Source: Candidatus Gastranaerophilales bacterium (GTDB lineage Bacteria > Cyanobacteriota > Vampirovibrionia > Gastranaerophilales > Gastranaerophilaceae). From it: 64,000 nucleotides of DNA. The stretch lies in NCBI GenBank assembly GCA_944326685.1, contig CALVEV010000029.1:45815-109814 (forward strand). The letters run 5' to 3'. Below the pieces are notes generated by a model. That model ran no database searches. It worked only from the letters and a program-made list of their open reading frames with translations, and was not told where the DNA came from. The position numbers were made by a program, and so were the translations under genes. Below, one piece after another: positions 9,314-17,414 of this stretch (position 1 is the stretch's first letter; each line of letters begins with the position of its first letter).

Positions 9314-9400
9314 ATAAAAAATTGCGCGTTTTGATTTAATTTTTTCATATATTGTTACATTACTTAACATGCTGTATCCCATGCCACACATGCGTTTCAG
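9314..9400 (-). CDS. Possible 28-codon ORF upstream of the minus-strand terminator
   Basis: On the minus strand an ATG at about 9400 opens a 28-codon frame beginning M-C-G-M-G-Y-S-M-L-S-N and ending in a basic then hydrophobic tail before a stop near 9314. No convincing ribosome-binding site. It is listed because it lies exactly between an otherwise unexplained minus-strand terminator and the next gene. The transcript may instead be a non-coding RNA. Confidence 0.2.
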
Positions 9401-9516
9401 AGGAATTAGATATTTTTATTAATCTTATTCGTTTAGAAAATTATCTTAGATATTAGACTAAATGGGGATTTATATAAAACATTATCTACTAAAATTTTAT
9501 TAGTGGGAGATTAGTT

Positions 9517-9828
9517 ATGAATAAAATACAAGAAAGATACTTAGAATTCAAAAATATCAGTAAGGACATTATTGATTGGTTTGAATATATCGCAGAAGAA
9601 AATAATTGCAAAATCGAAAAAAAAGAATGGAAAAGTAAATATAATAACTATGTTATATATGATTATGAACCATTCTGCTCAGAAGGATTCGAAATTAATA
9701 TACTTCTGAGTTCTGTAGATATGTCTTATTTAAATTTCGTAAAATTCCTTTATAACGATAAAATTAATACTATTGAATACCTGAATAATTGTATTAAAAA
9801 TTCTCCAATTAGAAATTACATTACATAA
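9517..9828 (+). CDS. Hypothetical protein, 103 residues
   Basis: I do not recognise this gene. It is acidic and rich in aromatic residues (W-F-E-Y-I, Y-N-N-Y-V-I-Y-D-Y-E), predicted soluble alpha/beta, with no signal peptide or membrane segment. A good RBS (GGGAGA, 9 bases before ATG) and its own downstream terminator support expression. It sits among accessory-looking genes between clpC and nadC. Confidence 0.7.
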   Translation: MNKIQERYLEFKNISKDIIDWFEYIAEENNCKIEKKEWKSKYNNYVIYDYEPFCSEGFEINILLSSVDMSYLNFVKFLYNDKINTIEYLNNCIKNSPIRNYIT

Positions 9829-9835
9829 CTATAAG

Positions 9836-9870
9836 AATAACCTGATTAACAAAAATCAGGTTATTTCTTT
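9836..9870 (+). terminator. Rho-independent terminator
   Basis: AATAACCTGAT/ATCAGGTTATT 11-bp stem with an 8-nt loop, then TTTCTTT-like sequence. It ends the 103-residue gene. Confidence 0.85.
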
Positions 9871-9979
9871 ATTATAGATAATTATGTTACAAATTCTTAA
9901 CATTTCTAAAAGAAAAAGTCAATTTTGAATTAATAATAAACTTTATAAATGTAAGGGGAATTAATAGAGGATTAAAATT

Positions 9980-11203
9980 ATGGGATACTCATTTAGCATC
10001 AATACAAATAATGCTGATAGAATAGCATTTACTAATATGATGGACGCTGCTTGGTATAATCCTACTTATCAAGGGAATGTTGATCTTAAATTTGTTGATA
10101 TTCCAGTAACTCTAGGTATGCTTCAATCAACATACGGAGAACAACGTGCTCCATTAAATGGATACGATATGAGTAACGCAGTTAATTTTACTCCTGGTCA
10201 ATTTGGTTTAGCTATGAACGCTGCTTTTGGAGATCCTACTATTTGGTCTGATGGAACTTTAAGCAATTACGATATAGGTTTATCAGCTTTTTTACAACAT
10301 CAATATGCTAGTGATTTCTTTAAATTAAATCCATTCACAGAAGGATTTGGAAACAGCTTTAACTGGACATTTAGTTTGGGTGATGCTTTCAATTTGGGGA
10401 ATATAGGTGGTGGTTCATCTGTTATTTCGGCAAATGATCCATATAAAGTACAAAACACTGATAAAGCAAAATTTGAACGTAAAGTTAGATTAGTTTCTGA
10501 AATTGGAGATTATGACGATAAAGTTGAAGAAATTAAAAACAAAATAGGTACTAACTATAAAAAAGGTATAGAAGAAATTGATAAATTAATCAAAGAAATT
10601 GATGCTGACAAATTAAAGCAAGCAGCAGAAAGTCTATATGAAGAAGACTTTGAAGCTACACAAGAAAATGCTGCTAATATTGCTAATAATTGGGCAACTC
10701 AAATTTATAATCAAGGCATGAATCCTAATTTTAAAATTAGTATGTCTGGTGTAACTAAAGACAATATCCTTGATGTATTAGGTAATTTCATTACAAATGA
10801 AAAAGTTACATCAAATGCCGTTACTTGGAATACATTAATCGAAAATAATTTTAAAGAAATATCACAAGTTTTAATTGAAAAAGCTAAAGAAATGAAAAAA
10901 GGTGCTGATAGCTCAACCAAAACAGCTATTGATAATGCAATAAAACAGGTTAAAGATTCAAAAAATTCAGATAAAGTAAATGACAAAATAACAAGTATTT
11001 ATAATTTATTTAGCACATTAAGAGGAATGCAAACTAAAGCAAGTGATGAAGGAGCATTTAGTCGCTATGGTATTCCTCAAGATAAAATAAATGCTAATGA
11101 AAAAACAGAAATAGCACAAAATAAATTTAAAGAAGAAGCTAAAGCTTACAAAGAGCAACAAGAATTTATCAAAGCTCATCCAAGCATTGATGCACAAGCT
11201 TAA
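9980..11203 (+). CDS. Hypothetical two-part protein, 407 residues
   Basis: Not recognised. No signal peptide. Residues 1-155 are rich in aromatic, Asn and Gly residues (start M-G-Y-S-F-S-I-N-T-N-N; F-G-N-S-F-N-W-T-F-S-L-G-D-A-F-N) with beta character. Residues 170-407 are charged and strongly helical (K/E/D-rich heptad-like stretches). This architecture resembles structural or exported proteins more than enzymes. RBS is AGAGGA. The stop codon overlaps the nadC stop codon on the other strand by two bases (TTAA), and no terminator separates the convergent genes. Possibly an exported, lineage-specific protein; that is inference. Confidence 0.75.
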   Translation: MGYSFSINTNNADRIAFTNMMDAAWYNPTYQGNVDLKFVDIPVTLGMLQSTYGEQRAPLNGYDMSNAVNFTPGQFGLAMNAAFGDPTIWSDGTLSNYDIGLSAFLQHQYASDFFKLNPFTEGFGNSFNWTFSLGDAFNLGNIGGGSSVISANDPYKVQNTDKAKFERKVRLVSEIGDYDDKVEEIKNKIGTNYKKGIEEIDKLIKEIDADKLKQAAESLYEEDFEATQENAANIANNWATQIYNQGMNPNFKISMSGVTKDNILDVLGNFITNEKVTSNAVTWNTLIENNFKEISQVLIEKAKEMKKGADSSTKTAIDNAIKQVKDSKNSDKVNDKITSIYNLFSTLRGMQTKASDEGAFSRYGIPQDKINANEKTEIAQNKFKEEAKAYKEQQEFIKAHPSIDAQA

Positions 11204-12027
11204 TCCAAGCCTAAATCTAATGTTGGTGCTTTAGCAACAATTGCACTTGAAGAGATTATGTCAACTCCTGTTGATGCAATCTCTTTTAGAGTTGTTAAAT
11301 TAACATTACCGCTTGCTTCTACAATTGCTCTACCATTAATTTTTTCAACTGCTGTTTTCATCTCATCTATTGTCATATTATCAAGCATTATGATATCTAC
11401 ACCACAAGCTAATGCTTCTTCTACTTGTGATAAAGTATCACATTCTACTTCGATTTTATGAGCATGAGAAATTGATTTTTTCAAAATATTAATTGCATTT
11501 GTCAAAGTTCCTGCAAATTTTACATGGTTGTCTTTTAGCATTGCACAATCAGATAAATTAAATCTATGAACTGTTCCGCAACCTACTTTTACTGAATATT
11601 TTTCAAATACTCTAAAGCAAGGTGTTGTTTTTCTTGTATCAACGATTTTTGCTTTATATTCACCGATTGCATTTTGGTATTTTCTGGTTTCTGTTGCAAT
11701 ACCTGACATTCTTTGAACATAATTTAATGCTGTTCTTTCACCTGATAATACTGCTCTTGCTGAGCCTTTTATATCAGCAATTTTATCGCCTTTTTTTATT
11801 TCATCGCCATCTTTGAAATAAAATTTGATATCAATATCTTTATCTAAAACTTCAAAAACTGTTTTAAAAACATCACGACCACAAAATACGCCATCTACTC
11901 TACTATTTAAAGTACATTCTAACTTATCATCTTCTGATACTAAATTATCTGTTGTGATATCTTCAAATCCTATATCTTCTTCTAATGCTTGTTTTACATA
12001 CTTTTCGATTAAAAATTTATTTAACAA
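11200..12027 (-). CDS. nadC: Nicotinate-nucleotide pyrophosphorylase (quinolinate phosphoribosyltransferase)
   Basis: Converts quinolinate and PRPP to nicotinate mononucleotide in de novo NAD synthesis. 275 residues, normal length. Family signatures: R-T-A-L-N-Y-V-Q-R-M-S-G-I-A-T, D-T-R-K-T-T-P, H-R-F-N-L-S-D and K-D-N-H, then E-V-E-C-D and L-D-N-M near the C-terminus. After the usual T-T-P the sequence reads C-F-R where most members have G-L/W-R. It overlaps the end of nadB by 11 bases, so the two are translationally coupled. No nadA is visible in the window. Confidence 0.95.
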   Translation of the reverse strand: MLNKFLIEKYVKQALEEDIGFEDITTDNLVSEDDKLECTLNSRVDGVFCGRDVFKTVFEVLDKDIDIKFYFKDGDEIKKGDKIADIKGSARAVLSGERTALNYVQRMSGIATETRKYQNAIGEYKAKIVDTRKTTPCFRVFEKYSVKVGCGTVHRFNLSDCAMLKDNHVKFAGTLTNAINILKKSISHAHKIEVECDTLSQVEEALACGVDIIMLDNMTIDEMKTAVEKINGRAIVEASGNVNLTTLKEIASTGVDIISSSAIVAKAPTLDLGLD

Positions 12028-13633
12028 AACTAGGTTCTCCTTGTCCTTTTATTATACAGTTATGAATAGCTTCAGGATATAATTCTTGACAGTCAATTCT
12101 ATAATGTGCTCCTCTTGATTCTCTGCGTTTCAAAGCTGATTTTATTATCAATTGCGCTACTGTCACCATGTTTCTAAATTCATATTCTGATTTATTCAAA
12201 CATTTTATCTTTCTATCAAATTTTTGTTTTAATGCAAATATTAAATCCAAACCTTTCAATAAAGATTCTTCAGACCTTAATATACCTGCATATTCCCACA
12301 TTATTTCTTCCAATTCTAATTTCAAGCTTTCAACATCATAATCAACATCACTCATTGGTATTGAATAACTATCTATTGTTCGCTTTATATTTTCATCTAT
12401 TTTTCTTGGCGGAACTAAATTAACAAATGATAAATAATTAGCCAATTCATGTGCTGATACTACACATTCTAATAAAGAATTACTTGCCAATCTATTTGCA
12501 CCATGTAAGCCATTAGATGCGCATTCACCTATTGCATACAACCCTCTTATTGATGTTCTTCCTTCTAATGTTATTTTAATACCTCCCATCATATAATGAG
12601 CTGCGGGAGCTACAGGGATTGGGGTTGTAGAAATATCTATATCATATTTTTTACAAACTTTTGAGATTGTTGGGAATCTTTTCGCCAGTTTTTCTGCTGG
12701 AATACATGTTGCATCTAAGAAAACCTTATCACTATCTGTTACGTGCATTCTATCATAAATAGCTCGAGTAACTACATCTCGAGGTGCTAATTCTTTTAAT
12801 TCACTATACTCATCCATAAATGCAACACCATTTTTATCAACAAGTTTTGCACCTTCGCCTCGAACTGATTCTGATATCAAAAATCTTTTTCTAGCGCCTT
12901 CTATACATAATGCTGTTGGATGGAATTGGACAAACTCCATATCCTGTAATATTGCACCTGCATTATATGCTAAAGCTAATCCATCACCTGTTGCAACAGT
13001 TGGATTTGTTGTGTATTTATATATTTGACCCAAACCACCTGTTGCCAATATTATTGCTGATGAATAAATTGTTTGATATTCATTGGTTAATGAATTATAA
13101 GTAATTAAACCTTTACATTCACTATCATTATTGATTAAAAGCTCTGTTACTATTGAATCTTCTTGAATATCTATATTTGGATTTTCTTTTGTTCTACGAC
13201 ATAATGTTTTTTCTATTACACTACCTGTTGCATCACCACCTGCATGTAATATTCTTCTTACACTATGTGCTCCTTCTAATGTATAAGCAATATTGCCGTT
13301 TTCATCTCTATCGAACTCAACTCCAAAATTTATTAAATCATTGATTACTTCATCTGAATTCTCAGAAATAAATCTTACTGTTTCTTCATCAGATAATCCT
13401 GCTCCGGCTCTTAAAGTATCTTTAACATGTAAATCTACTGAATCATCAGTATTATTATTCATTACACCAACAATACCACCTTGAGCATAACGAGAATTAC
13501 TTTCGCCAAAATTAGATTTTGTTATTACTAATAATCCTTCTGGTAATTTTATTTGTTGTGCTATTTTTAATGCACAAAACAATCCTGAAATTCCACTACC
13601 TACTATTACGGCTGAATATTTTGAGTATTTCAT
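12017..13633 (-). CDS. nadB: L-aspartate oxidase
   Basis: FAD enzyme oxidising L-aspartate to iminoaspartate, the first step of quinolinate synthesis. 538 residues. N-terminal Rossmann dinucleotide motif (V-G-S-G-I-S-G-L-F), S-R-Y-A-Q-G-G-I near residue 48, A-T-G-G-L-G-Q-I-Y, and the H-Y-M-M-G-G-I and GECASNGLHGANRLASNS signatures typical of NadB and succinate dehydrogenase flavoproteins. Directly upstream of nadC with an 11-base overlap. It follows a chain of minus-strand genes after a 59-base gap. Confidence 0.96.
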   Translation of the reverse strand: MKYSKYSAVIVGSGISGLFCALKIAQQIKLPEGLLVITKSNFGESNSRYAQGGIVGVMNNNTDDSVDLHVKDTLRAGAGLSDEETVRFISENSDEVINDLINFGVEFDRDENGNIAYTLEGAHSVRRILHAGGDATGSVIEKTLCRRTKENPNIDIQEDSIVTELLINNDSECKGLITYNSLTNEYQTIYSSAIILATGGLGQIYKYTTNPTVATGDGLALAYNAGAILQDMEFVQFHPTALCIEGARKRFLISESVRGEGAKLVDKNGVAFMDEYSELKELAPRDVVTRAIYDRMHVTDSDKVFLDATCIPAEKLAKRFPTISKVCKKYDIDISTTPIPVAPAAHYMMGGIKITLEGRTSIRGLYAIGECASNGLHGANRLASNSLLECVVSAHELANYLSFVNLVPPRKIDENIKRTIDSYSIPMSDVDYDVESLKLELEEIMWEYAGILRSEESLLKGLDLIFALKQKFDRKIKCLNKSEYEFRNMVTVAQLIIKSALKRRESRGAHYRIDCQELYPEAIHNCIIKGQGEPSFVK

Positions 13634-13692
13634 AATCCTCGAACCTTGCTTATTTATATTTCTATTTTAAATCAAAATATTTTTTATTGCTA

Positions 13693-13860
13693 TTAATTTA
13701 TTTGGGAATTAGAAATATTAAATACAAAAGGTGTTTTTATTCCTGTTGTATAATCTGACAATGTATATCTTACAACTGGCATGTCGTATAAATAACCTTT
13801 ATGCATGGACGTAGTAAATTCATATACACGACTCTTACCTATTTCCCTTATTTGCTCCAT
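13693..13860 (-). CDS. Small hypothetical protein, 55 residues
   Basis: Not recognised. The frame could be extended upstream to 13995, but that would run over the end of the prenyltransferase gene. The ATG at 13860 has AGGGG 11 bases upstream and starts 14 bases after that gene, so I chose it. The protein (M-E-Q-I-R-E-I-G-K-S-R-V-Y-E-F) is basic to neutral, has beta character, and lacks a signal peptide. It belongs to the minus-strand operon between the UbiA-type gene and nadB. Confidence 0.55.
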   Translation of the reverse strand: MEQIREIGKSRVYEFTTSMHKGYLYDMPVVRYTLSDYTTGIKTPFVFNISNSQIN

Positions 13861-13874
13861 TAAATAAAATCCCC

Positions 13875-14858
13875 TTATGAAGAATACAATAATAATACTA
13901 CACCAAATATTAAAGAAAAGCACACCATTAGATTCCTTGCTTGATACATTCTTAACATAAAGGCGCCCGATCCTTCTTCTACTATTTCGTCCCAATTTTC
14001 CATGAAATATTCAAAGAATTTTCTATCTGGAATTGCTTTTTTATCTATTATAAATATTTTTAAAGAATCTAATAAATTTATTGCTAAAGGAATAGTTACA
14101 TAAGTAAGAATTATTTGCCAATTAACTATATCAAAAATTGCCGACAATAATACAGAGATATAAGTAACTGATAAAAGTTTTTTTTGAAAATCTAAACTAT
14201 CCCATTTATCAGAAAAATAGTTTGCCAATGTTTTTTTCTTCTGTCTTTTATCTAAATCATAATCTAACAAAGTATCTGTATATAACATATTTACTGTCAT
14301 TAATGCTGATGGAATAGACACAATTATTGTTTGCCAATCATAATGACCTGTCATTACATAATTAACCCCGCCAAAAATATAAGGCCCATATATTAAACCA
14401 ATCGCAAGCTCGCATAATCTATATCTGCCCAATAAAGGATATAATACAGCTAAAAAACCGCCTAAACACATAAAAATTATTGCGCCAACTCCAACCTTTA
14501 TCGTAAAATAAATGCCTATCAAAGATGCTAATCCAAACAATATTATTGATATTATCAATAATTGAGTTGTTGTCATTGATGAATTTAATATATAATTACA
14601 CTTTCCCTCTTGGGCATTCTCTAACCGCAAATTATTATATTTATCATATTTTTTAGGCAATATTTTGAAATCAACATAATCATCAAACATATTTGCGCCT
14701 AAATGAGCCAAACTGATTCCTAATAAAGATATTATGCCGTAAATCGAATTACCATTTTGAGTTATTGAATAACAAAACGCAACAAACCAAGATAACACTG
14801 ACATTGGAAGTGCATAACTTCTTGTAACTGTAAGCCAAAATTGTATTTTTTTTATCAT
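13875..14858 (-). CDS. UbiA-family prenyltransferase (MenA-like)
   Basis: Integral-membrane prenyl transfer to an aromatic or similar acceptor, as in quinone synthesis. 327 residues, about eight membrane segments. The first Asp-rich motif is N-M-F-D-D-Y-V-D at 56-63; the second is Y-T-D-T-L-L-D-Y-D-L-D-K at 193-204. Sequence layout is closest to the MenA (1,4-dihydroxy-2-naphthoate) group. No other quinone genes are visible here, so the acceptor is uncertain. It overlaps the preceding 71-residue ORF by 4 bases. Confidence 0.85.
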   Translation of the reverse strand: MIKKIQFWLTVTRSYALPMSVLSWFVAFCYSITQNGNSIYGIISLLGISLAHLGANMFDDYVDFKILPKKYDKYNNLRLENAQEGKCNYILNSSMTTTQLLIISIILFGLASLIGIYFTIKVGVGAIIFMCLGGFLAVLYPLLGRYRLCELAIGLIYGPYIFGGVNYVMTGHYDWQTIIVSIPSALMTVNMLYTDTLLDYDLDKRQKKKTLANYFSDKWDSLDFQKKLLSVTYISVLLSAIFDIVNWQIILTYVTIPLAINLLDSLKIFIIDKKAIPDRKFFEYFMENWDEIVEEGSGAFMLRMYQARNLMVCFSLIFGVVLLLYSS

Positions 14859-15070
14859 TTAAGTATTCTCCCGAAAGACATTACGTCTTCGTATGAAGCC
14901 CCTGCCTCTAATAATTCTTCCGCAGCAACTCCGAATAATGTAATCAACTCAATAGCTTCAGTTTTTTGTTCTATATTTGATACAATTTTATTAATTGCAT
15001 CTTCTCTAGTTAAATTAGATATCTGCCTATTAACTCCTAATGTTAAACTACGTCTTTTAGCTTTACCCAT
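14855..15070 (-). CDS. Small hypothetical protein, 71 residues
   Basis: Not recognised. Basic N-terminus (M-G-K-A-K-R-R-S-L-T-L-G-V-N-R) followed by a helical, acidic rest (E-D-A-I-N-K-I-V-S-N-I-E; A-E-E-L-L-E-A-G). It overlaps the ROK kinase by 8 bases and the prenyltransferase by 4 bases, so it is embedded in a coupled operon, which supports it as a real gene. Function unknown. Confidence 0.65.
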   Translation of the reverse strand: MGKAKRRSLTLGVNRQISNLTREDAINKIVSNIEQKTEAIELITLFGVAAEELLEAGASYEDVMSFGRILK

Positions 15071-15950
15071 TATTATCCTCTAAAGCTTTTATTGCTAATA
15101 ATCCAGCACCTATCATGCCTGAGTAATTTCCAGCAGTAGCTATTTTTACCTTTGTAGGAGTTGTTACTATTTCGCTATTTACTTCTTTTTCAACTAGTTC
15201 AGTATTTACAAACTGAGCCATCGATCCTGATAATACTACACAATCGGGATCAAATAAATTAGCCAGTCCGACTATTCCAATTTTAATATGATTCTGCCAT
15301 GTAGATAAAATTTCTTTCATTAATTCATTACCTTTATCTACACCTTCAACCACATCATAAGTTGTTATATCAGGGTTTCCTGTCATTTCTTCTGCTGTTT
15401 TCTTTAATCCTGTTCCTGATGCATATGCCTCAAAACAATCATAACTTCCGCATGTACATTTGCGACGTTTATCAGGATACATCTTAAAATGCATTTCTCC
15501 TGCTGCACCTGATTTACCCTTTAATAATTTATTATCTATTATTATTCCACCACCTACACCTGTTCCTAATGTAAGCATAACTGAATACGCACAACCTTTG
15601 GAAGCTCCGACTTCATGCTCTGCCCAGGCTGCACAATTTGCATCATTTTCTACAAAAACTGGTAAGCTACTTATTGATGCAAATTCAAATTCTCGATAAT
15701 TTTTTGCTAAATTCCCTGTTGAACTTATTACTCTTGTATTTTCATTATTTACTGCACCTGCAGTTGAAATACCTATTGTATCAACCTCATTTTCATATTT
15801 TTTTACGGCTGATAAAACAATAGCCTCTATCTCTTCTAATGTCTTTGGTGTTGAATGTTTTTCTACCTCACCAACTATTTGACCATTTTCATCTACTATT
15901 GTGTGATATATCTTTGTTCCACCAATATCAAATGTTAATGCTTTTTTCAT
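15063..15950 (-). CDS. ROK-family sugar kinase (glucokinase or ManNAc kinase type)
   Basis: ATP-dependent phosphorylation of a hexose or N-acetylhexosamine. 295 residues. N-terminal D-I-G-G-T-K phosphate motif (8-13), catalytic Asp in E-N-D-A-N (about 103), G-T-G-V-G-G-G, and the ROK zinc site with His154 plus C-T-C-G-S-Y-D-C (Cys165, 167, 172). Two genes downstream of nanE, so ManNAc kinase (NanK) is a reasonable guess, but glucose cannot be excluded from sequence alone. Confidence 0.9.
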   Translation of the reverse strand: MKKALTFDIGGTKIYHTIVDENGQIVGEVEKHSTPKTLEEIEAIVLSAVKKYENEVDTIGISTAGAVNNENTRVISSTGNLAKNYREFEFASISSLPVFVENDANCAAWAEHEVGASKGCAYSVMLTLGTGVGGGIIIDNKLLKGKSGAAGEMHFKMYPDKRRKCTCGSYDCFEAYASGTGLKKTAEEMTGNPDITTYDVVEGVDKGNELMKEILSTWQNHIKIGIVGLANLFDPDCVVLSGSMAQFVNTELVEKEVNSEIVTTPTKVKIATAGNYSGMIGAGLLAIKALEDNNG

Positions 15951-15963
15951 TGATTAAATCCCT

Positions 15964-16152
15964 TTATTCAAAATGATGATATTTATATTTTGACGCAATC
16001 TCTCTATTTGCTGCAGAAATTACACGACTAACAAAAGGATAAAAACGAGCATCACGAATTGGATTACCATTTTCATCTGTTAATGCAAATTTTGGATATA
16101 TTGTTTCTTCCTCAACATATTCTTCATCTGTTGAAACTAATTCTTCGTCCAT
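15964..16152 (-). CDS. Small acidic hypothetical protein, 62 residues
   Basis: Not recognised. Acidic N-terminus (M-D-E-E-L-V-S-T-D-E-E-Y), then a conserved-looking patch with F-Y-P-F-V-S-R-V-I-S-A-A-N-R-E-I-A. It starts 1 base after the nanE stop and ends 13 bases before the ROK kinase. Its operon position supports expression. I considered an RNA polymerase omega-like fold but the key omega residues are not there. Confidence 0.6.
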   Translation of the reverse strand: MDEELVSTDEEYVEEETIYPKFALTDENGNPIRDARFYPFVSRVISAANREIASKYKYHHFE

Positions 16153-16153
16153 A

Positions 16154-16846
16154 TTATACCCTATATTGTTCTTCTACCCCATTAATAAAACGTTTTGTTA
16201 TCAATTGAGGTCGTGTAATTGCTGAACCTATTACAACTGCATGAGCACCTAACTCAAACGCTTTATTAATTTGTTCAGGTTCCCATATTCTACCCTCTAA
16301 TATTACAGGCTTATCTGTTTCTTTTACTAATGCCTCTAATAATTTAAAATCAGGACCATCTCCCTCTATTGGAGATTGAGTTGTATAACCTGATAATGTT
16401 GTAGATAATACATCTACTCCCAATTTTGCACAATTAATGCCTTCTTCCAATGTAGAAATATCAGCCATTGATTTTCTACGATTAATTTTTATGTATTTAA
16501 TAATTTCTTCCAACGTACATTTAGGACGAGGTCTTGATGTCCCATCAAATGCTACAATATCTGCACCTGCTTGGATTAAATCAACTACATCCTTCAATGT
16601 TGGTGTTATATAAACTATTTCCTTCCAATTTTTTGGAATAACATCAGGCTTTGTTAAACCTATTACAGGAACATCTGATATAGCTTTAGCTATCTTTACA
16701 TCCCTTACACCTGCAACCCTTAAACCTTGGGCTCCGCCATTCAAAACTGATTTTATCATTGCTGTCATACATTCTTCTTTGTATAACGGCTCACTTGGCA
16801 TTGCTTGACAAGATACTATTACTTTATTTTTTAATCTCTTTATCAT
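16154..16846 (-). CDS. nanE: N-acylglucosamine-6-phosphate 2-epimerase
   Basis: Interconverts ManNAc-6-phosphate and GlcNAc-6-phosphate, the link between sialic acid/ManNAc catabolism and amino-sugar metabolism. 230 residues, standard TIM-barrel length. Signatures: V-S-C-Q-A at the start, G-A-Q-G-L-R, G-L-T-K, D-I-V-A-F-D-G-T-S-R-P-R-P, M-A-D-I-S-T-L-E-E-G, T-L-S-G-Y-T, and G-S-A-I-T-R-P at the end. First gene of the minus-strand group that continues with the ROK kinase. No NanA or sialic acid transporter is seen in the window. Confidence 0.95.
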   Translation of the reverse strand: MIKRLKNKVIVSCQAMPSEPLYKEECMTAMIKSVLNGGAQGLRVAGVRDVKIAKAISDVPVIGLTKPDVIPKNWKEIVYITPTLKDVVDLIQAGADIVAFDGTSRPRPKCTLEEIIKYIKINRRKSMADISTLEEGINCAKLGVDVLSTTLSGYTTQSPIEGDGPDFKLLEALVKETDKPVILEGRIWEPEQINKAFELGAHAVVIGSAITRPQLITKRFINGVEEQYRV

Positions 16847-16930
16847 ATCCTTATTCTACTAAAAAAAACAAGTACATGTTGGATTATTACAAAAGGTAAA
16901 GTACTTATTATTAATACATCCAATTTACAA

Positions 16931-17404
16931 TTATTTAACAAAACCTAAGAAATAACTGTGTAAATAGAATGCATAAATAGCACCTAAAACAGCACCCCAA
17001 AAAACTTGTATTGGAGTATGACCTAATAACTCTTTTAATTTACCACCGATTGCTTGGATTTCGTGTTTATAAAAATCATCAAGGATTCTATTCAAACAAG
17101 CAGCTTGACGACCTGCTGCACGTCTTAAACCTGCCGCATCATACATTACAACTAGTGCATAGCCTAGAGCTATTGCAAATTCAACAGAATCAAATCCTCT
17201 TAAAATTCCGACCATTGTTGATAATGCTACAACACTCGCTGAATGAGCACTTGGCATTCCTCCTGTTGTGGTGAATAAACGCAAATCTACTTTTTTATCC
17301 ATTACTAAGTGTAAGAAAAATTTTATTGTTTGAGCGATTAATGGAGCAGTTAAACTTGCAAAAATTACTTCATAACCTGTATTAACTAATTTCGATACTT
17401 CCAT
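16931..17404 (-). CDS. Divergent PAP2 family (DUF212/YuiD-like) membrane protein
   Basis: 157 residues, four to five membrane segments. G-G-M-P-S-A-H-S-A-S near residue 48 is the family's phosphatase-like signature. L-G-H-T-P-I-Q-V-F-W-G-A near the C-terminus is also typical of the DUF212 group, found in cyanobacteria and plants. Directly downstream (10 bases) of the polyprenyl synthase, so a role with polyprenyl phosphates or phospholipids is plausible, as inference. Confidence 0.85.
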   Translation of the reverse strand: MEVSKLVNTGYEVIFASLTAPLIAQTIKFFLHLVMDKKVDLRLFTTTGGMPSAHSASVVALSTMVGILRGFDSVEFAIALGYALVVMYDAAGLRRAAGRQAACLNRILDDFYKHEIQAIGGKLKELLGHTPIQVFWGAVLGAIYAFYLHSYFLGFVK

Positions 17405-17414
17405 TAACCCTCCG

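Noticed and set aside
16847..16930. Terminator between nanE and the DUF212 gene on the minus strand
   Set aside because: A T-run exists but the only stem (AAGTAC/GTACTT) has a loop of about 30 bases; too weak to call.
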